A DNA stretch of 16,181 bases from Candidatus Poseidoniaceae archaeon (GTDB taxonomy: Archaea; Thermoplasmatota; Poseidoniia; Poseidoniales; Poseidoniaceae): positions 11,502-27,682 of the forward strand of contig DUJK01000181.1 of the NCBI GenBank assembly GCA_013329925.1. The letters are read 5' to 3'. Position numbers and translations under genes: made by a program. Under the pieces are notes generated by a model. It saw only the letters and a list, made by a program, of their open reading frames with translations, was not told the DNA's origin and made no database searches. Below, in pieces: positions 14,658-16,181 of this stretch. The number at the start of each line of letters is the position of its first letter. Position 1 is the stretch's first letter.

Positions 14658-16181
14658 CTAGAGTTGTTTCCACACTACTACTGCATTAGAATCTATTGAT
14701 TGATACTCTGCAGATACTGCGCCCGGCTGGCCGTTGACATAATACTCCCACCCTTCGCCTGATTTTCCATCAATACTTACGACATATTTTCCGAAACTGG
14801 TCTCGGATATCTCAATGTCAATTCCTTGTTCGTTAGTTACGTATTTGGTTAATTGAAGCACATCTTCATGTCCAACATAACCGCCAGACTCGATAAGCCC
14901 CTCATTAAATTCGAAAATAACAACCTGCGTACCCAGCCACTCGTCGGGCCAATTTTCCGACCAAACATCATCCGGGTTACCGTCATCTGGGTCATTGACA
15001 AGATCGGCCCAAGCACTGATTATTTCTCCAAGGCTAAAATAAACCAAGATTGTGAAGAACAAAATAAAGAATTTGAAGGCAGATTGAAACCGCTCCCTTA
15101 GAAGTTGGATTCCGGTGGTTGAAATGATAATCAAAGCAAGTAGCATAGCAATCATGGTCGTCCAATCAGAATCTACACTGCTTGATTCGGGTGGCAAGAT
15201 ATAATCAGTTGATAAGAACTTAAGATTTGCATTATCGTTCACCACCAGTATTTGTTTTTGCCCGTTTACCTCTTGTCCTGCTAGCCCTGCTGTCCCGTAC
15301 CAGTCGTCCGCAAAATTTAGCGTATCAAGGAGGTATAATTCTCCTTCATCTGAAATTGTGAAGACACCGTACCCGCCCTCTTGAGAGTTATGAGGCAGGA
15401 CAATATAGTCATCAAACAGTATTGATACCTCGCCATTGGACCTGAAAGGAACTTGGTTCACCAAATGACAATTATCCAAGCAATCAATCAGTGTCACGTA
15501 ACTGGAATCAGCAGTAATTACGTATTGACCCATTGTCTCAGGCATGGCTGGAGACGGGCCTAATTTTGCTACGGTAGTTAACTCACCTGTTGTGGTGTCT
15601 AACAAATGTAGTTCGCTTTCAGTAGGCAATTGCAAATGAATTAGTAAATTGTCATTATCAATAATTAACGGCTGGTGACGAATTTTTCCTTCCCCAATAG
15701 AGTATGAATTTACTGATTGGTTAGCAGATACATGCCACAGAGTTCCGGACTCATCGCCAATCCAATACTCCCCATCCAGCGCAGTTGCACTATTTCTCCA
15801 GCCTAGCCCTAGTTGTTGAGAAAATTCAATACTACCATCTAAACAGAGTTTATCGATTCCTGTTCTTGTTGGAATTATCACTGAGTCATCGTCTAATGTT
15901 GCTTTACCGGTTATTCCCCAACTTAGAAACTCTGTACTATGCTGCCAGATGACGCTACCGGTTGTCGGATTTAATGCTTGGAAAAGTCCGTCCGACCAAC
16001 CAACTAAGAGCATGTCTGGCCAATTGCCACATTCTCCAATTCCAGCACTAACAGATAATATTGGTGACATATCTTGTTTAGTTGAATTTGGATTACTAAC
16101 TTTCCATTGCTCATTGCCAGAGAAATCTAGAGAATATATTGTTGGTATACCGTTATCAATTGTTGAAGATGAGGTCCTAAG
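14658..16181 (-). CDS. Beta-propeller, membrane hairpin and DUF4430 protein, 5' end beyond window
   Basis: The frame stays open from the stop at 14658 to the right edge, giving 507 visible residues. The 37 codons beyond the ATG at 16070 (including TIYSLDFSGNEQWKVSNP) read as one more propeller strand set, so that ATG is internal and the true start lies outside. Residues about 1-335 show repeated PQQ/WD40-like blade patterns (ALNPTTGSVIWQHS, KLCLDGSIEF, HLLDTTTGEL, TISDEGELYLLDTL). Two hydrophobic helices follow (about 15105-15163 and 15008-15078) joined by a short basic loop (LRERFQSAFK). This suggests a hairpin with propeller and C-terminus both outside the cell. After an Asp/Trp-rich linker, the last 60 residues match DUF4430 (GWEYYVNGQPG, then VVVWKQL at the end). 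It lies just upstream of an ECF S component and may present a vitamin to it; that role is inferred. Confidence 0.82.
   Translation of the reverse strand, partial: LRTSSSTIDNGIPTIYSLDFSGNEQWKVSNPNSTKQDMSPILSVSAGIGECGNWPDMLLVGWSDGLFQALNPTTGSVIWQHSTEFLSWGITGKATLDDDSVIIPTRTGIDKLCLDGSIEFSQQLGLGWRNSATALDGEYWIGDESGTLWHVSANQSVNSYSIGEGKIRHQPLIIDNDNLLIHLQLPTESELHLLDTTTGELTTVAKLGPSPAMPETMGQYVITADSSYVTLIDCLDNCHLVNQVPFRSNGEVSILFDDYIVLPHNSQEGGYGVFTISDEGELYLLDTLNFADDWYGTAGLAGQEVNGQKQILVVNDNANLKFLSTDYILPPESSSVDSDWTTMIAMLLALIIISTTGIQLLRERFQSAFKFFILFFTILVYFSLGEIISAWADLVNDPDDGNPDDVWSENWPDEWLGTQVVIFEFNEGLIESGGYVGHEDVLQLTKYVTNEQGIDIEISETSFGKYVVSIDGKSGEGWEYYVNGQPGAVSAEYQSIDSNAVVVWKQL

Noticed and set aside
1..16181. 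CRISPR arrays, tRNA or rRNA genes, insertion sequences, attachment sites
   Set aside because: No regularly spaced repeats, no tRNA-like cloverleaf ends, no transposase motifs and no long terminal repeats were seen; intergenic space is too small to hold most of these.

Overview
The window looks archaeal, most likely a marine Thermoplasmatota/Poseidoniia (Marine Group II-like) genome of moderately low GC. Three things support this: two archaeal/eukaryal-type peptidyl-tRNA hydrolases (Pth2), a secreted thioredoxin-fold protein ending in a PGF-CTERM-like archaeosortase tail, and Shine-Dalgarno sites of the GGAGGTGA type beside one apparently leaderless gene. The lineage is an inference; no rRNA or tRNA is present to fix it. 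Coding density is very high, and there is no CRISPR array, insertion sequence or prophage.

Left part (1-2424): a coiled-coil protein running off the left edge (minus strand), a complete proline iminopeptidase (minus), and a divergently transcribed small class I SAM-dependent methyltransferase (plus). The methyltransferase overlaps the end of the next gene by 9 bp.

Centre (2416-11087): a two-gene minus-strand operon of about 8.7 kb. An AddB/RecC-like degenerate helicase-nuclease scaffold (1237 aa) is followed after 2 bp by an AddA/RecB-like UvrD-family helicase-nuclease (1651 aa). Both C-terminal PD-(D/E)XK nuclease domains keep their catalytic residues. Both also carry a split set of four cysteines of the kind that binds a 4Fe-4S cluster in AddB. 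This is a bacterial-style double-strand-break end-processing machine in an apparently archaeal genome, and it is the most notable system here.

A 108-bp divergent promoter region (11088-11195) carries two dyad symmetries. It separates addB from a plus-strand, secreted, membrane-anchored thioredoxin-fold protein (11196-12089).

Right part (12094-16181, all minus strand, read from right to left): a beta-propeller/transmembrane-hairpin/DUF4430 protein cut by the right edge, an ECF transporter S component, two adjacent divergent Pth2 paralogues, and a low-specificity L-threonine aldolase. The spacing is tight, with one 23-bp overlap, so these could be one operon. DUF4430 next to an ECF S component suggests uptake of a corrinoid or similar vitamin; Pth2 recycles peptidyl-tRNA and threonine aldolase supplies glycine.
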